Positions 8,925 to 18,324 are shown, counted from the first letter of the stretch. The stretch is DNA of 44,350 nt from Bowdeniella nasicola (GCA_030537895.1 JAUNVA010000016.1:1-44350), one strand, 5' to 3'. Numbers and translations are program-made. The notes: generated by a model from the sequence alone, not told the origin.

Positions 8925-9347
8925 ATGAGATCTGGGACGATGCCCGAATTCACCCTCCACCTCGACCTGGATGCACCACCCGAAGAGGTTTGGGCGAAGC
9001 TGTGGGACCTGGAGCGGCACACGCAGGCGATCCCGCTTACGGCCGTACGGCTCGTGGCGGGAGACCGCCTCACCGAGGATTCGCGTTTCATCGCCCGCAC
9101 GGGACTCGGACCGTTCGGATTCGATGATCGGATGGCGGTGCGTACCTTCGAGCCGCCGCGTTGCGCGGTCATCGTGAAAGAGGGGTCGCTCCTATTCGGG
9201 ACTATCACTGCGACGCTCACCCCGGTGGCGGGTGGGTGCCGCCTGCGCTGGCGGCAGACCTACGCCCTCACTCACGTGCCGAACTCCCTTGCCCGGCCGC
9301 TCCTGCGCCGCGGCTATCGGCGCGCGCTGCGCGCCATCACCGCGTAG
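8925..9347 (+). CDS. SRPBCC-family (START-like) small-ligand-binding protein
   Basis: A 140-residue protein in the polyketide-cyclase/SRPBCC mould: an opening strand with FTLHLDLDAPPEEVW, then LWDLERHTQAIP, and a C-terminal helix (PLLRRGYRRALRAI). The fold makes a deep pocket for hydrophobic ligands; the ligand is unknown. AGGAGG at 8912-8917 favours the ATG at 8925 (seven-base spacing) over an out-of-frame ATG at 8918 and an internal Met at 8940. It lies just after the acyl-CoA ligase, so a lipid-related ligand is possible but only inferred. Confidence 0.75.
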   Translation: MRSGTMPEFTLHLDLDAPPEEVWAKLWDLERHTQAIPLTAVRLVAGDRLTEDSRFIARTGLGPFGFDDRMAVRTFEPPRCAVIVKEGSLLFGTITATLTPVAGGCRLRWRQTYALTHVPNSLARPLLRRGYRRALRAITA

Positions 9348-9615
9348 CGCTTCGGTCCGGTGCGCTGCGTCCGCCGCTCGCGAGTGCGGTGTCGACTGCT
9401 TCCCCACCCAGCTACCCCATCGGATCGATGCGCCACCGCTCGTCTCACCGATAGTGGTCGCAGAGGGGGTCAAGGTGTTCCTCCTGCCGCGATTCACGAC
9501 GGTGATTCTGGAGCCTCGTGTCGCAATTGTCTCGCGGCGTGTCACGGGGGAATGTCACGATATGTCAAGGTGGGGCACTAGTGCGCGGCGCTGGCCCTAC
9601 GTCACACTAGGGGTC

Positions 9616-9708
9616 ATGACCAGCGTTACCGTCCGCACGTATCGCGTATCCGTGCGCCTCGATCGGCGTGAGCTGTCCGCAGTAGGCCGGAGGATGGTCA
9701 AGCCGTGA
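9616..9708 (+). CDS. Possible 30-residue leader peptide overlapping the DipZ start
   Basis: An ATG at 9616 opens a 30-codon frame whose TGA overlaps the GTG start of the dipZ-like gene (GTGA). This geometry would allow translational coupling. The peptide is basic (MTSVTVRTYRVSVRLDR at the start) and contains no Cys or amino-acid run typical of attenuators. AGGGGT lies too close for a normal ribosome site, so it might be leaderless. The rest of the 9348-9704 gap shows no gene; TGTCA recurs at 9540, 9553 and 9563, without clear meaning. Confidence 0.25.
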   Translation: MTSVTVRTYRVSVRLDRRELSAVGRRMVKP

Positions 9709-11387
9709 TCCTCGCGGCATTTCTCTCCCTTATCGCCGGGGTGGCAAGTGTGCTCAGCCCGTGCGTGTTGCCGTTTTTGCCGGTCATTATTGGAGGGTCT
9801 CTCGGTTCGGGAAGTAAGCGCCGTCCCGTTCTCATCGCGGTCTCGCTCGCTCTCTCCCTCATGATCTTTACAGTGCTGTTGAAAGCCAGCACTTGGCTGA
9901 TCAGCGTCGACCCTCGTATCTGGCGGCTCGGTTCGGGCCTGCTCATCGTCACGCTTGGACTCGCCATGGGCTTCCCCGGCGGCTGGGCACGCCTCGAGGC
10001 AGCACTCGGGCTCTCCCGGCGTTCGAAGGCACTCCTTGATGAGGCACGCCGCCGGGAGGGATCCACGGCCTCCGCTGTGGCGACGGGGGCGGCGCTTGGG
10101 CCCGTGTTCAATAGCTGCAGCCCCACCTATGCGTGGGTGCTTGCCACTGTCGTGCCGACCAGTGCGGCACGCGGCTTCCTTTACCTGAGCCTGTACTGCC
10201 TGGGTTTTTCGGGCGCACTCCTCGCAATCTCGCTGCTCGGGCGCCGTGCGCTTGAACACCTCGGCTGGGCTGCGGACCCCGCAGGTATTCTGCAGCGCAC
10301 TCTCGCTGTCGTCTTTGTGGTCGTCGGCCTCCTTGTCGTGACGGGGGCGGATCGCGCGATTCAAGCCCGCGTACCCTCGATCGCGTCATTTGAGGCCACG
10401 CTTGTGCCGGACAATGGCGACTCAGGGGGGCTTCCGCCCGAGGATGCTCCGGCACTCGCCGACACCGGTGAGTTGAAAGGTGCGTTTCCGGCACCCGAGT
10501 TCACGGGAATCGAGGAGTGGATCAACAGCGACGCGCTGACGATGGAAGGGCTACGCGGCACGGTCGTCCTCATCGATTTTTGGACTTATTCGTGCATCAA
10601 CTGTGAGCGTACCCAGCCATTCCTCAACGCCTGGTACGAGGCTTACCACGATGAGGGGCTCGAGATCGTCGGCGTGCATGCGCCGGAGTTCGCCTTCGAG
10701 AAGGAGCGCGCACATGTCGAGCGGGCAGTGCGCGCCGCCGGGATCCGCTACCCCGTGGCTCTGGACAATGACTACCGCACGTGGCATGCGTTCCGGAACC
10801 GCTACTGGCCGGCAAAATACCTCATCGACCGGTCAGGCACGGTGCGCTATGCGCACTTCGGCGAGGGGGAATACGATGCCACCGAGGACGCGATCCGTGC
10901 CCTGCTTCGGACCGACGGTGCACGCTCCCGCCCCGACGGCGAGCCCCATCTCTTCACGCCCGGACAGTCACCCGAAACCTACCTTGGCTGGCGGCGTGCC
11001 AGCGGATACGTGGGTGAGCCGGCCTTCGCCGAGGGCATCCAGACCTATGAGGCCGCGTGGCGGATCCCCGTGAATTCGTGGACGCTCAACGGGCGCTTCC
11101 GCGTCGAGGCCGAGCGTCTCGTCGCCGAAGACGACGGTGCGCGGTTGAGCGTCCGGTTCATCGGTCAGCAGGTGTATCTGGTGCTGGATGGGCCGCCGGG
11201 CGCGACCATCGACGTGGAACTCAGCGACCCGCGTGCTCCGGGCGGTGCGGACGTGCGCGATGGGCGCCTCACGCTTGATTCAGCGCGCCTCTACGAGCTG
11301 GTGGACCTCGGCGATGTGGGCGACGGCGTCCTGCTCACCCTCATCCTTCCCAAGGACGTCGCCGCGTACGCGTTCACCTTCGGGTAG
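9705..11387 (+). CDS. dipZ: DipZ-type CcdA/thioredoxin fusion for extracytoplasmic thiol redox
   Basis: 560 residues in three parts. Residues 1-215 are a CcdA/DsbD-like membrane domain with the paired cysteines SPCVLPF (Cys20) and NSCSPTY (Cys138). Residues about 255-405 are a TlpA-like thioredoxin domain exposed outside, active site CINC (297-300) in DFWTYSCINC. The rest is a beta-rich carbohydrate-binding-like domain, as in mycobacterial DipZ. Family knowledge: electrons from cytoplasmic thioredoxin cross the membrane through CcdA and reduce exported disulfides. The start is GTG at 9705, with GGAGG 11 bases upstream. The frame is intact. It converges with the DoxX-family gene, 19 bases away. 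Confidence 0.9.
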   Translation: MILAAFLSLIAGVASVLSPCVLPFLPVIIGGSLGSGSKRRPVLIAVSLALSLMIFTVLLKASTWLISVDPRIWRLGSGLLIVTLGLAMGFPGGWARLEAALGLSRRSKALLDEARRREGSTASAVATGAALGPVFNSCSPTYAWVLATVVPTSAARGFLYLSLYCLGFSGALLAISLLGRRALEHLGWAADPAGILQRTLAVVFVVVGLLVVTGADRAIQARVPSIASFEATLVPDNGDSGGLPPEDAPALADTGELKGAFPAPEFTGIEEWINSDALTMEGLRGTVVLIDFWTYSCINCERTQPFLNAWYEAYHDEGLEIVGVHAPEFAFEKERAHVERAVRAAGIRYPVALDNDYRTWHAFRNRYWPAKYLIDRSGTVRYAHFGEGEYDATEDAIRALLRTDGARSRPDGEPHLFTPGQSPETYLGWRRASGYVGEPAFAEGIQTYEAAWRIPVNSWTLNGRFRVEAERLVAEDDGARLSVRFIGQQVYLVLDGPPGATIDVELSDPRAPGGADVRDGRLTLDSARLYELVDLGDVGDGVLLTLILPKDVAAYAFTFG

Positions 11388-11406
11388 CCGGGGGTGACGT
11401 CCCGCC

Positions 11407-11883
11407 TCAGGTGCGGCTTCCCACGCGGGGTTTCGACGGGCCGACCCGCGTCCACCTGGAGAGGAGGCCACCGGCCCACAGCGCAAGGGCGATGAGAATC
11501 GGTTGGAAGAACAGGCGGGCGAGTCGGGCGGCGTTACTCGTCAGGCCAAAGGCCGGCGTCCCCTCCACGTATTGGGCAATATTGCCCGGGAAGATCGCCA
11601 CGAAGAAGAGGGCGAGCAGGAGTGCGAGGAGGCCCCGGTTGCGGGGCAGCGCGATGAACGCGAGGCCGAGAACGAGCTCGACCACGCCGGAGGTAACGAT
11701 GACGAGGTCCGCGTCGACGGGGAACCAGTGCGGGACCTGGGCGCGGAACTCCTCGCGCGCGAAACTGAGGTGGGCGAGCCCCGCAAAGGCGACGAACGCC
11801 CCGAGGCCTACGCGGGCCAACTCCGGGCCGAAGGCGCGCCTCTGCGCGCGGACATCGCGCTGGGCAGCGGGCACACGGGACAT
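11407..11883 (-). CDS. DoxX-family membrane protein
   Basis: 158 residues with four hydrophobic helices: VGLGAFVAFAGLAHL near the start, VIVTSGVVELVLGLAFIAL, a third around LLALLLALFF, and FFQPILIALALWA at the end. This matches the DoxX/DoxD-like fold often found beside redox genes. The frame opens earlier (12021), but that stretch is unlike the family, so ATG 11883 (MSRVPAAQ) was chosen; no strong ribosome site is visible. It faces dipZ tail to tail, which fits a shared thiol-redox theme without proving it. Confidence 0.8.
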   Translation of the reverse strand: MSRVPAAQRDVRAQRRAFGPELARVGLGAFVAFAGLAHLSFAREEFRAQVPHWFPVDADLVIVTSGVVELVLGLAFIALPRNRGLLALLLALFFVAIFPGNIAQYVEGTPAFGLTSNAARLARLFFQPILIALALWAGGLLSRWTRVGPSKPRVGSRT

Positions 11884-12136
11884 GGCCTGAGCGTAGCGGA
11901 GAGGCCTGCGCGAGCGGTCACATCGCGAGACGTGAATGTGATGTGCGTAACATTGACGTTCGCCTCCGGGAGGGGTGCACTCGCCCGTATTCCGGAGAAT
12001 TTCGGGCCATCGAGCCCCCATCGGGGTCGGTGAAGCGTCCCCTAACCAATTGAAATATCGTGTCGTCTAGATCACTTCTCAAGGGTTTTGCGGTGTTAAT
12101 CTTTTGCCACATTCCCTCAGATGGAAGAAGACGACC

Positions 12137-13648
12137 ATGGACCTTCATCTTGCACCCCTGGATTTCGTCATTATCGCCCTGTACTTCGTCGGCATGGTGG
12201 TGATCGGGGTCCTTTCCCTCAGATTTGCAAAGACCCGTGATGATTACCTGCTCGCCGGCCGGCGCCTCGGATTCCCGATCTTTTTCTCCTGTATGGCGGC
12301 ACTCGCTGTCGGCGGGGCCGTCACCGTGGGCGGTGCGGAAAAGGGTTATCGAGACGGCATTGCGGGTATTTGGGTGGGCGGCTCACTTGGCATGGGCCTC
12401 ATCCTTCTCGGCATGCTCGTATCCTCAAAACTCTCGCGCCTGCGGGCCCTTTCGATGGCCGAAGTCATTGAGCGCAACTACGGCTCGAGCGCCCGACTCT
12501 TGTCGGCGGTGCTCACCATCATTTATACGATTGCGCTTACCGTCGTTCAGATTGTGGCCATTGGCTCGATCCTGCAGGGCATGCTTGGGTGGCAGCCCAC
12601 CGTAGCCATGGTGGTCGGCGGCGGCGTCGTCGTGTTCTACACCTTCATCGGTGGCATGTGGTCGGTCACTATGACCGACCTCGTCCAGTTCATCGTGAAG
12701 ACGCTTGGCATCGTGATCCTCATTCCGATCTTCGTCTTCATGCACCCGCAGATTGGCGGCCTTTCGGGCTTCCTTGACCAGGTGCCCGAAACCCATCTGG
12801 ACGTCTTTGCCTACGACTTCCAGGGCACTTTGTACTGGATCCTCATCTACGTGCCCGGCCTCGTGATCGGCCAGGACATCTGGCAGCGCGTGTTCACCGC
12901 GAAGAACGACACCACGGCCAAGGCCGGCACCATAAGCGCCGGTATCTATTCGATCATCTACGCGCTATGCGGCGTGATCCTCGGGATGGCGACGGCGATC
13001 GTCGTGCCCAATTTGGAACACACGAACGAGGCGTTCGCGACCGGTGTTGCCGAGTTCCTGCCGGTCGGCGTGGCCGGCCTCCTACTCGCGGCCGCCATCG
13101 CGGCCTCAATGTCGGTCGCCTCGGGCACGATTCTCGCCTGCTCAACCGTGGTCTACAACGACCTCTACCTGCGCCTGGTAAAGGGCATCGTCACGGATCT
13201 GGAAGATGAAGCCGGTGACGAGCGCGTGACCACGAAGCGCGATGTGTGGATCAACCGCGGTATCGCGTTCACGCTCGGCATCATCATGATCGGTTTGGCG
13301 GTGTGGATCTCGGACATCTTCAAGGCGCTCGACCTGTCCTACTCCTTCCTCTCCGGCTGCGTGTTCGTGCCCGTGATCGCCGGCTTCCTGCTGAAGAAGA
13401 TCAGCCCGCGGGCGGGCCTCGTCTCCCTGGCGGTGAGCTTCGTCGGCGTCGCCGGCGCCATGATCTACGGCGAGAGCACCGGACACCCCGAGTTCGCAAT
13501 CGGCGGCAACTACCCGATCATGGTGGGCATGGCCCTCTCGATCGTCTCCTTTGCGATCGTGAGTGCTATGGACCACCACAAGATCACGCCGAACCTCACC
13601 CCGGTTCAGCGCCGCAAGCTGGCCGAGGACACCCTCGTCGCACAGTAG
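12137..13648 (+). CDS. Sodium:solute symporter (SSS family)
   Basis: 503 residues with about 13 transmembrane segments. It opens with DFVIIALYFVGMVVIGV, then RRLGFPIFFS, and the helix with the sodium-site surroundings (GGAVTVGGAEKGY). It is a full-length SSS transporter that drives a nutrient inward with Na+; the substrate is not readable from sequence. The ATG at 12137 is preferred (GGAAG at 12123-12127); an upstream ATG at 12104 would add 11 basic residues. The next gene on the strand is an aminotransferase after a strong hairpin, so an amino acid is a plausible but unproven substrate. The 253-base gap upstream shows no gene and no convincing promoter. Confidence 0.9.
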   Translation: MDLHLAPLDFVIIALYFVGMVVIGVLSLRFAKTRDDYLLAGRRLGFPIFFSCMAALAVGGAVTVGGAEKGYRDGIAGIWVGGSLGMGLILLGMLVSSKLSRLRALSMAEVIERNYGSSARLLSAVLTIIYTIALTVVQIVAIGSILQGMLGWQPTVAMVVGGGVVVFYTFIGGMWSVTMTDLVQFIVKTLGIVILIPIFVFMHPQIGGLSGFLDQVPETHLDVFAYDFQGTLYWILIYVPGLVIGQDIWQRVFTAKNDTTAKAGTISAGIYSIIYALCGVILGMATAIVVPNLEHTNEAFATGVAEFLPVGVAGLLLAAAIAASMSVASGTILACSTVVYNDLYLRLVKGIVTDLEDEAGDERVTTKRDVWINRGIAFTLGIIMIGLAVWISDIFKALDLSYSFLSGCVFVPVIAGFLLKKISPRAGLVSLAVSFVGVAGAMIYGESTGHPEFAIGGNYPIMVGMALSIVSFAIVSAMDHHKITPNLTPVQRRKLAEDTLVAQ

Positions 13649-13654
13649 GGAGAT

Positions 13655-13677
13655 GGGCCCCGGCTCGGCCGGGGCCC
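13655..13677 (+). terminator. Strong hairpin after the symporter gene
   Basis: A perfect 10-bp stem (13655-13664 with 13668-13677) and a TCG loop begin seven bases after the symporter stop. There is no T-tract, so it may be an incomplete terminator or a transcript-stabilising end. The aminotransferase begins 85 bases further on. Confidence 0.6.
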
Positions 13678-13762
13678 TCCCACCACTCCACCCGACCGCC
13701 GCGTCCCCCCGCGCGGCCCCGAGCCCCGCAGCCCGCCAGGACGCGGGAGAACAGGACACAGC

Positions 13763-14935
13763 ATGCGTGACGGCGACGAGTTTCTCGCTCAGCATCTCCG
13801 GGAGCGTCCGACCTCAGTCATGAGTGAGGCGGGAGACCTAGGGCTTTCCCGCACCGACGTCATCAACTTCTCACTCGGCGACCCCGACCTCACGACCGAC
13901 GAGCGCATCATCGATGCGATGTGTACCGACGCAAGGGCGGGGCATACTCACTACACGGAGACGCTGGGCCAGGTGGAGTTCCGCGAAGAGATCGTGGCCT
14001 TCACGAAGGAGCATTACGGCCTCGACTATGCCCTCGACGAGTGCATGGTGACGACGTCGGCGAACCACGGCATGTGGCTCATCTGCCAGGCGCTTGCCAA
14101 CCCGGGTGACGAGATCCTCCTCATGGAGCCCTATTTCACGCCCTACCTGGACCAGGTCTCGATGTCTGGGGCGGTGCCGGTTCCCGTGCCAACCCAGCCG
14201 CAGAACGGGTTCTTGCCGACCGAGGCGGAGTTGCGAGCGGCGATTAGTGAGCGTACGCGGGCGATCATCGTGAACTCGCCGGCCAACCCGACGGGCGCGG
14301 TATGGGATCGGGAGACGCTCGAGATGACGCTGCGTATCGCCGAGGAGTGTGACCTTCTCATCCTCGCCGACGACATCTACACGATCTACGATTACGAGCG
14401 GCCCTTCGTGTCGATCGCCACCCTGCCGGGGGCGGTAGAGCGCACCGTGATCCTCAACTCGTTTTCGAAAAACTACTGCATGGCCGGCTTCCGGATCGGC
14501 TATCTCCTCGGGCCGCGCGCCCTGATCGCCGCCTGCCGCGACCTGAACGAGTCCGTCGTCTTCACGCCGCCATCGATCTCGCAACGCGCGGGACTCGCGG
14601 CCCTGCGCCTACACGATGAGGTCTGCCCGCCGATCCGCGAGGTGTTTCGACGCCGTCTCGCCGTCGTCGCGGAAGAAGTGAACCGCACCCCAAAGATGTC
14701 GACTCCACCGCCGCGGGGTGCCATCTACCTGTGGGTGGACATCCGCGAGACCGGGCTCAGCTCGATTGAGGTAGCGCGTCGACTCTTTGCCGAGGCGGGG
14801 GTCGCCGTCGTCGCCGGGCCCGGATTCGGCGAGTCGGGGGAGGGCTATATCCGGCTCGCCTGCACGATCAGCGAGGAGCGTAGCCGCGAGGCATTCGCGC
14901 GCATCCGACAGATGCCGCTCTTCCGTGAAGATTAG
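13763..14935 (+). CDS. PLP-dependent class I/II aminotransferase
   Basis: 390 residues with the fold-type I set: NFSLGDPDL near 35-43, NSPANPTGAV (Asn175 of NPTG), LADDIY with Asp203/Tyr206, Schiff-base Lys236 in NSFSKNYCMAG, and Arg244. It transfers an amino group between an amino acid and a 2-oxo acid; the substrate is not determined. ATG 13763 is preceded by AGGACAC, a modest ribosome site. It lies behind the sodium symporter in the same direction, so uptake and transamination of one amino acid is an attractive inference. The frame is intact. Confidence 0.9.
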   Translation: MRDGDEFLAQHLRERPTSVMSEAGDLGLSRTDVINFSLGDPDLTTDERIIDAMCTDARAGHTHYTETLGQVEFREEIVAFTKEHYGLDYALDECMVTTSANHGMWLICQALANPGDEILLMEPYFTPYLDQVSMSGAVPVPVPTQPQNGFLPTEAELRAAISERTRAIIVNSPANPTGAVWDRETLEMTLRIAEECDLLILADDIYTIYDYERPFVSIATLPGAVERTVILNSFSKNYCMAGFRIGYLLGPRALIAACRDLNESVVFTPPSISQRAGLAALRLHDEVCPPIREVFRRRLAVVAEEVNRTPKMSTPPPRGAIYLWVDIRETGLSSIEVARRLFAEAGVAVVAGPGFGESGEGYIRLACTISEERSREAFARIRQMPLFRED

Positions 14936-15052
14936 GGTGCTCGAGGCGGGCCACGAGCACCGCCGTGGGACGAGTCCGACTCGGGCGGCGGCCACCCACG
15001 CGTCTACCACGCGGTCTTTCGCAGCGAGGACCATTGTTGATACCGTGACGCG

Positions 15053-15985
15053 ATGAATGACGTGATGCCGGTCATCCGTGCCCGTGGTCTGACCAAACGC
15101 TACGGCGAGTATGCCGCCGTCGACGGCGTCGATTTCGAGGTCGCGCCCGGCGAATCCTTCGGCTTGCTCGGGCCCAATGGGGCTGGCAAGTCCACCACCA
15201 TGCGGATGATAGGCGGCACGCTCGAGCGCACCGGCGGGGAACTGACCGTGATGGGGCTCGACCCAGAGGAGCGCGGACCGCAGGTGCGTGCCCACCTTGG
15301 CGTCGTTCCTCAGCAGGACAACCTCGACGAGGAGCTGCGCGTCACCGAGAACATCCTCATCTACGGTCGTTACTTCGGCCTGCCCTACTCCTACTTGCGT
15401 CCGCGCGCTCAAGAGTTGGTCGAATTCGCGCAGCTCGAGGACAAGGTCAAATCGAAGGTTTCCGAGCTTTCGGGCGGCATGAAGCGCCGTCTCACTATCG
15501 CGCGCGCCCTGATCAACGAACCGCGGATCCTCCTACTGGACGAGCCGACGACGGGCCTCGACCCACAGGCCCGCCACATCCTGTGGGATCGCCTCTTCCG
15601 GCTGAAGGAGGAGGGGGTGACACTCATCGTCACCACCCACTTCATGGACGAGGCCGAGCAGCTGTGCGACCGTCTCATCGTCATGGACCAGGGGCGGATC
15701 ATGGCGCATGGCTCGCCTCGCGAACTCATCGCCGCCTACGCTTCTCGCGAAGTGCTTGAACTCCGCTTTGGGGCCAACCGTTCAGAGTCTGCCCTCGCCC
15801 AGCTCAGCAATATTGGCGACCGCATTGAAGCCCTGCCCGACCGGATCCTCATCTACACCCGGTCCGGCGACGAGGCCCTGGAGACGGTGCTCCAGCGGGG
15901 GCTCACCCCGACGACGACGCTGGTGCGCCGCTCCTCCCTGGAGGACGTGTTCCTCCGGCTGACCGGAAGGAGCCTCATTGACTGA
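15053..15985 (+). CDS. ABC exporter ATP-binding protein (NodI/DrrA-like)
   Basis: 310 residues: Walker A GPNGAGKST (40-48), signature LSGGM (139-143), Walker B LLLDEP (160-165), and the long C-terminal tail typical of NodI/DrrA ATPases, ending LRLTGRSLID. It powers the two ABC-2 permeases that follow; such systems export lipo-oligosaccharides, antibiotics or other lipophilic compounds. It overlaps the next gene by eight bases. The ATG lies 117 bases after the aminotransferase stop and no clear ribosome site precedes it, so a leaderless start is possible. Confidence 0.9.
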   Translation: MNDVMPVIRARGLTKRYGEYAAVDGVDFEVAPGESFGLLGPNGAGKSTTMRMIGGTLERTGGELTVMGLDPEERGPQVRAHLGVVPQQDNLDEELRVTENILIYGRYFGLPYSYLRPRAQELVEFAQLEDKVKSKVSELSGGMKRRLTIARALINEPRILLLDEPTTGLDPQARHILWDRLFRLKEEGVTLIVTTHFMDEAEQLCDRLIVMDQGRIMAHGSPRELIAAYASREVLELRFGANRSESALAQLSNIGDRIEALPDRILIYTRSGDEALETVLQRGLTPTTTLVRRSSLEDVFLRLTGRSLID

Positions 15986-16835
15986 CGCAGCGCGCACCGG
16001 GAAAGACCGGGTCCTCAGAGGAAACGCCGAAGCCCCCGAGGTGTGTGCCGAGCGGGCGCGCCGGTTCGGGTGGTGGTACTTCGCCGAACACTACCTGCGC
16101 CAGCTTTACCGCTACGGCTGGCCGCTGACGGTCTCCGATATTGGTCAACCGCTGCTCTACTTCCTCGCCATGGGGGTCGGTCTCGGCACACTGGTGGACG
16201 GCAGCGCCGGCACTGTTGAGGGAGTGCGTTACCTGACGTTCATCGCGCCCGCCCTCCTCGTCGCGATCTCGACGCAAAGCTGTGCCAGCGAGCTGACCTA
16301 TCCCGTGATGTCGGGCTTCCGGTGGCAGCGCTTCTACTGGGGAACGGCGGCTACGCCGGTCGCGCCATGGCAGATCGCGCTCGGGCACGCGCTCGCCGTC
16401 TCACTGCGGCTCGTGTTCCAGGCCTCCGTGGTGATCGCCCTCATGGTGATCTTCGGTGTCCCCATCCGCGGGACGGTGCTGGCGCTCCTGCTCATCGGCC
16501 CGGCGGCGGCCCTCGCCTTCGGCCTGAACCTGCAGGCCTATGCGGCAACCCTCGATAGCGAGGGAGCGGAGTTCTCCCTCGTGCAGCGCTTCCTCATCAT
16601 GCCGCTGTTCCTCCTGTCGGGAACCTTCTTCCCACTGTCCGTCCTCCCGACAGCGGCGCAGTGGCTCGGGTGGCTCTCCCCACTGTGGCACGGAGCCGAA
16701 CTCGCCCGCTGGGCCGCCTACGGGAAACCCCTGTCCGGCGCGTTGCTCACCGCCCACGCGGCCTACCTGCTCGCGTGCCTCGTGATCGGCGTGGCGCTCG
16801 TAGCGCGCAACTACCGCAGGAGGCTGCGCTCATGA
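15978..16835 (+). CDS. ABC-2 type permease (NodJ-like), first of two
   Basis: 285 residues with about six membrane segments. LLYFLAMGVGLG, FIAPALLVA and the late LSGTFFPLSVLP are ABC-2/NodJ marks. The start is a TTG at 15978 inside the end of the ATPase gene; no ATG is well placed, so translational coupling is likely. A Cys-containing STQSCASELTY replaces the common small-residue helix. It overlaps the second permease by four bases (ATGA). The pair probably forms a heterodimeric channel. Confidence 0.85.
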   Translation: MTDAARTGKDRVLRGNAEAPEVCAERARRFGWWYFAEHYLRQLYRYGWPLTVSDIGQPLLYFLAMGVGLGTLVDGSAGTVEGVRYLTFIAPALLVAISTQSCASELTYPVMSGFRWQRFYWGTAATPVAPWQIALGHALAVSLRLVFQASVVIALMVIFGVPIRGTVLALLLIGPAAALAFGLNLQAYAATLDSEGAEFSLVQRFLIMPLFLLSGTFFPLSVLPTAAQWLGWLSPLWHGAELARWAAYGKPLSGALLTAHAAYLLACLVIGVALVARNYRRRLRS

Positions 16836-17674
16836 CCGGGACGGGGAAGAACCCGACGGACGTGGTCCTGGCCCGCCTCGCCCGACCGCGTCCGCTGCCG
16901 GGCGTATATTCGGGCAACGCCCGCGCCGTCCTGGAGCGCGGCCTCACCGTAGTGTTCAAGCAGAACTGGTTCATGGTTCTGTCCGGGTTCGTGGAGCCGG
17001 TCCTCTACCTCTTCGCTATGGGGTACGGCGTTGGCTCAATGGTGGGCGGGGTAAGCGGCCCCGGGGGTCGCGAGATCCCGTACGCCGCCTACATCGCCCC
17101 CGCCCTGCTCGCGACGGCGGCCATGAACGGCGCGGTCTTCGACTCCACCTGGAACGTGTTCTTTAAGCTCCGCTTCTCCCGTCTCTACCAGGCGATGGTG
17201 ACGACGTCGCTCGGCCCATTCGACGTCGCTATCGGGGAGATCACGATGGCCCTACTGCGCGGGTTCCTCTACGCCAGTGGGTTCATGGCCGTGCTCTACC
17301 TGAGCGGTATCGTGAGTGGGGCAGCACCCCTGTTTATGGTCCCCGCCGCGCTGCTCGTCGCCTTCGGGTTCGCGAGTTTCGGCATGGGGATCACCTCCTT
17401 TCTCACGACCTTCCAGCAGATGGACCTCGTGAACTTCGTGCTCCTGCCGATGTTCCTGCTCTCCGGCACGCTCTATCCGATCGACGTTTACCCGCCCGCC
17501 CTCCAGTGGGCCGTCATGGCGCTGCCACTGTGGCACGCCGTGGAACTCATGCGACACCTGTCCATCGGGATGTTCACGCCCGAACTCCTGGGGCACGCTG
17601 CCTACTACGTCGCCATGGTTGTCGTCGGGCTCGCCCTTACCACCTGGCGGCTTCGCCGCCTATTTCTGCGCTAG
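16832..17674 (+). CDS. ABC-2 type permease (NodJ-like), second of two
   Basis: 280 residues, about six membrane segments, with VEPVLYLFAMGYGVG, YIAPALLATAAMN and LLSGTLYPIDVYPP, all NodJ-type. AGGAGG (16818-16823) lies eight bases before the ATG, which overlaps the previous stop as ATGA. The frame is open further upstream, but only over the previous gene. With its neighbours it makes a complete three-gene exporter, without an obvious biosynthetic gene nearby to name the cargo. Confidence 0.85.
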   Translation: MTGTGKNPTDVVLARLARPRPLPGVYSGNARAVLERGLTVVFKQNWFMVLSGFVEPVLYLFAMGYGVGSMVGGVSGPGGREIPYAAYIAPALLATAAMNGAVFDSTWNVFFKLRFSRLYQAMVTTSLGPFDVAIGEITMALLRGFLYASGFMAVLYLSGIVSGAAPLFMVPAALLVAFGFASFGMGITSFLTTFQQMDLVNFVLLPMFLLSGTLYPIDVYPPALQWAVMALPLWHAVELMRHLSIGMFTPELLGHAAYYVAMVVVGLALTTWRLRRLFLR

Positions 17675-17870
17675 GTGCGCTCCCCGCGGCCAGCGCCCTA
17701 GGTGGGGAGGGCGCAGCATGACCACGCTAAGCAATAATCCGTGCGCGGCGTAGGGGCGGGCGACCATATGGGGGCGCGCCGCCGGAGCCGCGGGTGGGGC
17801 GTGCGAGGCGGTCGTTGTCATCGCGGCCCCCAAATGTGACGAGGCAGATCCACGACAGAAGGTGGAGCGG

Positions 17871-17876
17871 TATTCT
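17871..17876 (+). promoter_or_regulatory. Candidate -10 element upstream of arsC
   Basis: TATTCT at 17871-17876 lies 34 bases before the arsC start. No good -35 is visible 16-18 bases upstream. The rest of the 236-base gap after the exporter shows no gene. Confidence 0.3.
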
Positions 17877-17910
17877 GAACCCATAAATCTCCACAACTCA
17901 AGGAGTGGAC

Positions 17911-18324
17911 ATGGAAGCCCCTTCCGTTCTATTCATCTGCGTGTCCAACACCGGAAAGTCCCAGATGGCGGCGGCCCTCATGGCCCACCACGCGAACGGC
18001 GCAGTGCGCGCGCTGTCGGCAGGCACCCACCCCGGAACACACCTAAACGCCGAGATGGTCGAGGTATTGAAGGAATGGGGGATCGACATCTCGGACGCTC
18101 ACCCGCGCGAGATCGATCCGGAGTTGATGCGCCACGCGGACCGAGTGATCGTGCTCGGCACTCAGGCCGACGTCGCCCCCGCCGCCTGCATGCGTGCCCC
18201 GATCGAACGGTGGGCCACCGACGAGCCCTCCGAGTACGGCATTACCGGTATGGAGCGCATGCGGCTCATTCGTGCCGAGATCGATACGCGCGTCCGCGCC
18301 CTCTTGCGAGATGTGAACGCCTAG
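17911..18324 (+). CDS. arsC: Arsenate reductase, mycothiol-dependent type (low-MW phosphatase fold)
   Basis: 137 residues. The catalytic loop CVSNTGKS (Cys10-Ser17) has Lys in place of the phosphatase Arg, and the protein carries ALSAGTHPGT, EIDPEL, ADRVIVLGTQADV and GMERMRLIR. This pattern matches actinobacterial arsenate-mycothiol transferases (Corynebacterium ArsC1/C2 type), which reduce As(V) using mycothiol and mycoredoxin. ATG 17911 is chosen because AAGGAG lies five bases upstream; the in-frame GTG at 17905 overlaps that site. No arsenite pump or ArsR gene is seen in the window. The next gene is a Pit phosphate transporter, the usual entry route for arsenate. Confidence 0.85.
   Translation: MEAPSVLFICVSNTGKSQMAAALMAHHANGAVRALSAGTHPGTHLNAEMVEVLKEWGIDISDAHPREIDPELMRHADRVIVLGTQADVAPAACMRAPIERWATDEPSEYGITGMERMRLIRAEIDTRVRALLRDVNA

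Noticed and set aside
11954..11959. TTGACG as a -35 for the sodium symporter
   Set aside because: No matching -10 lies 16-18 bases downstream and it is over 170 bases from the start codon.
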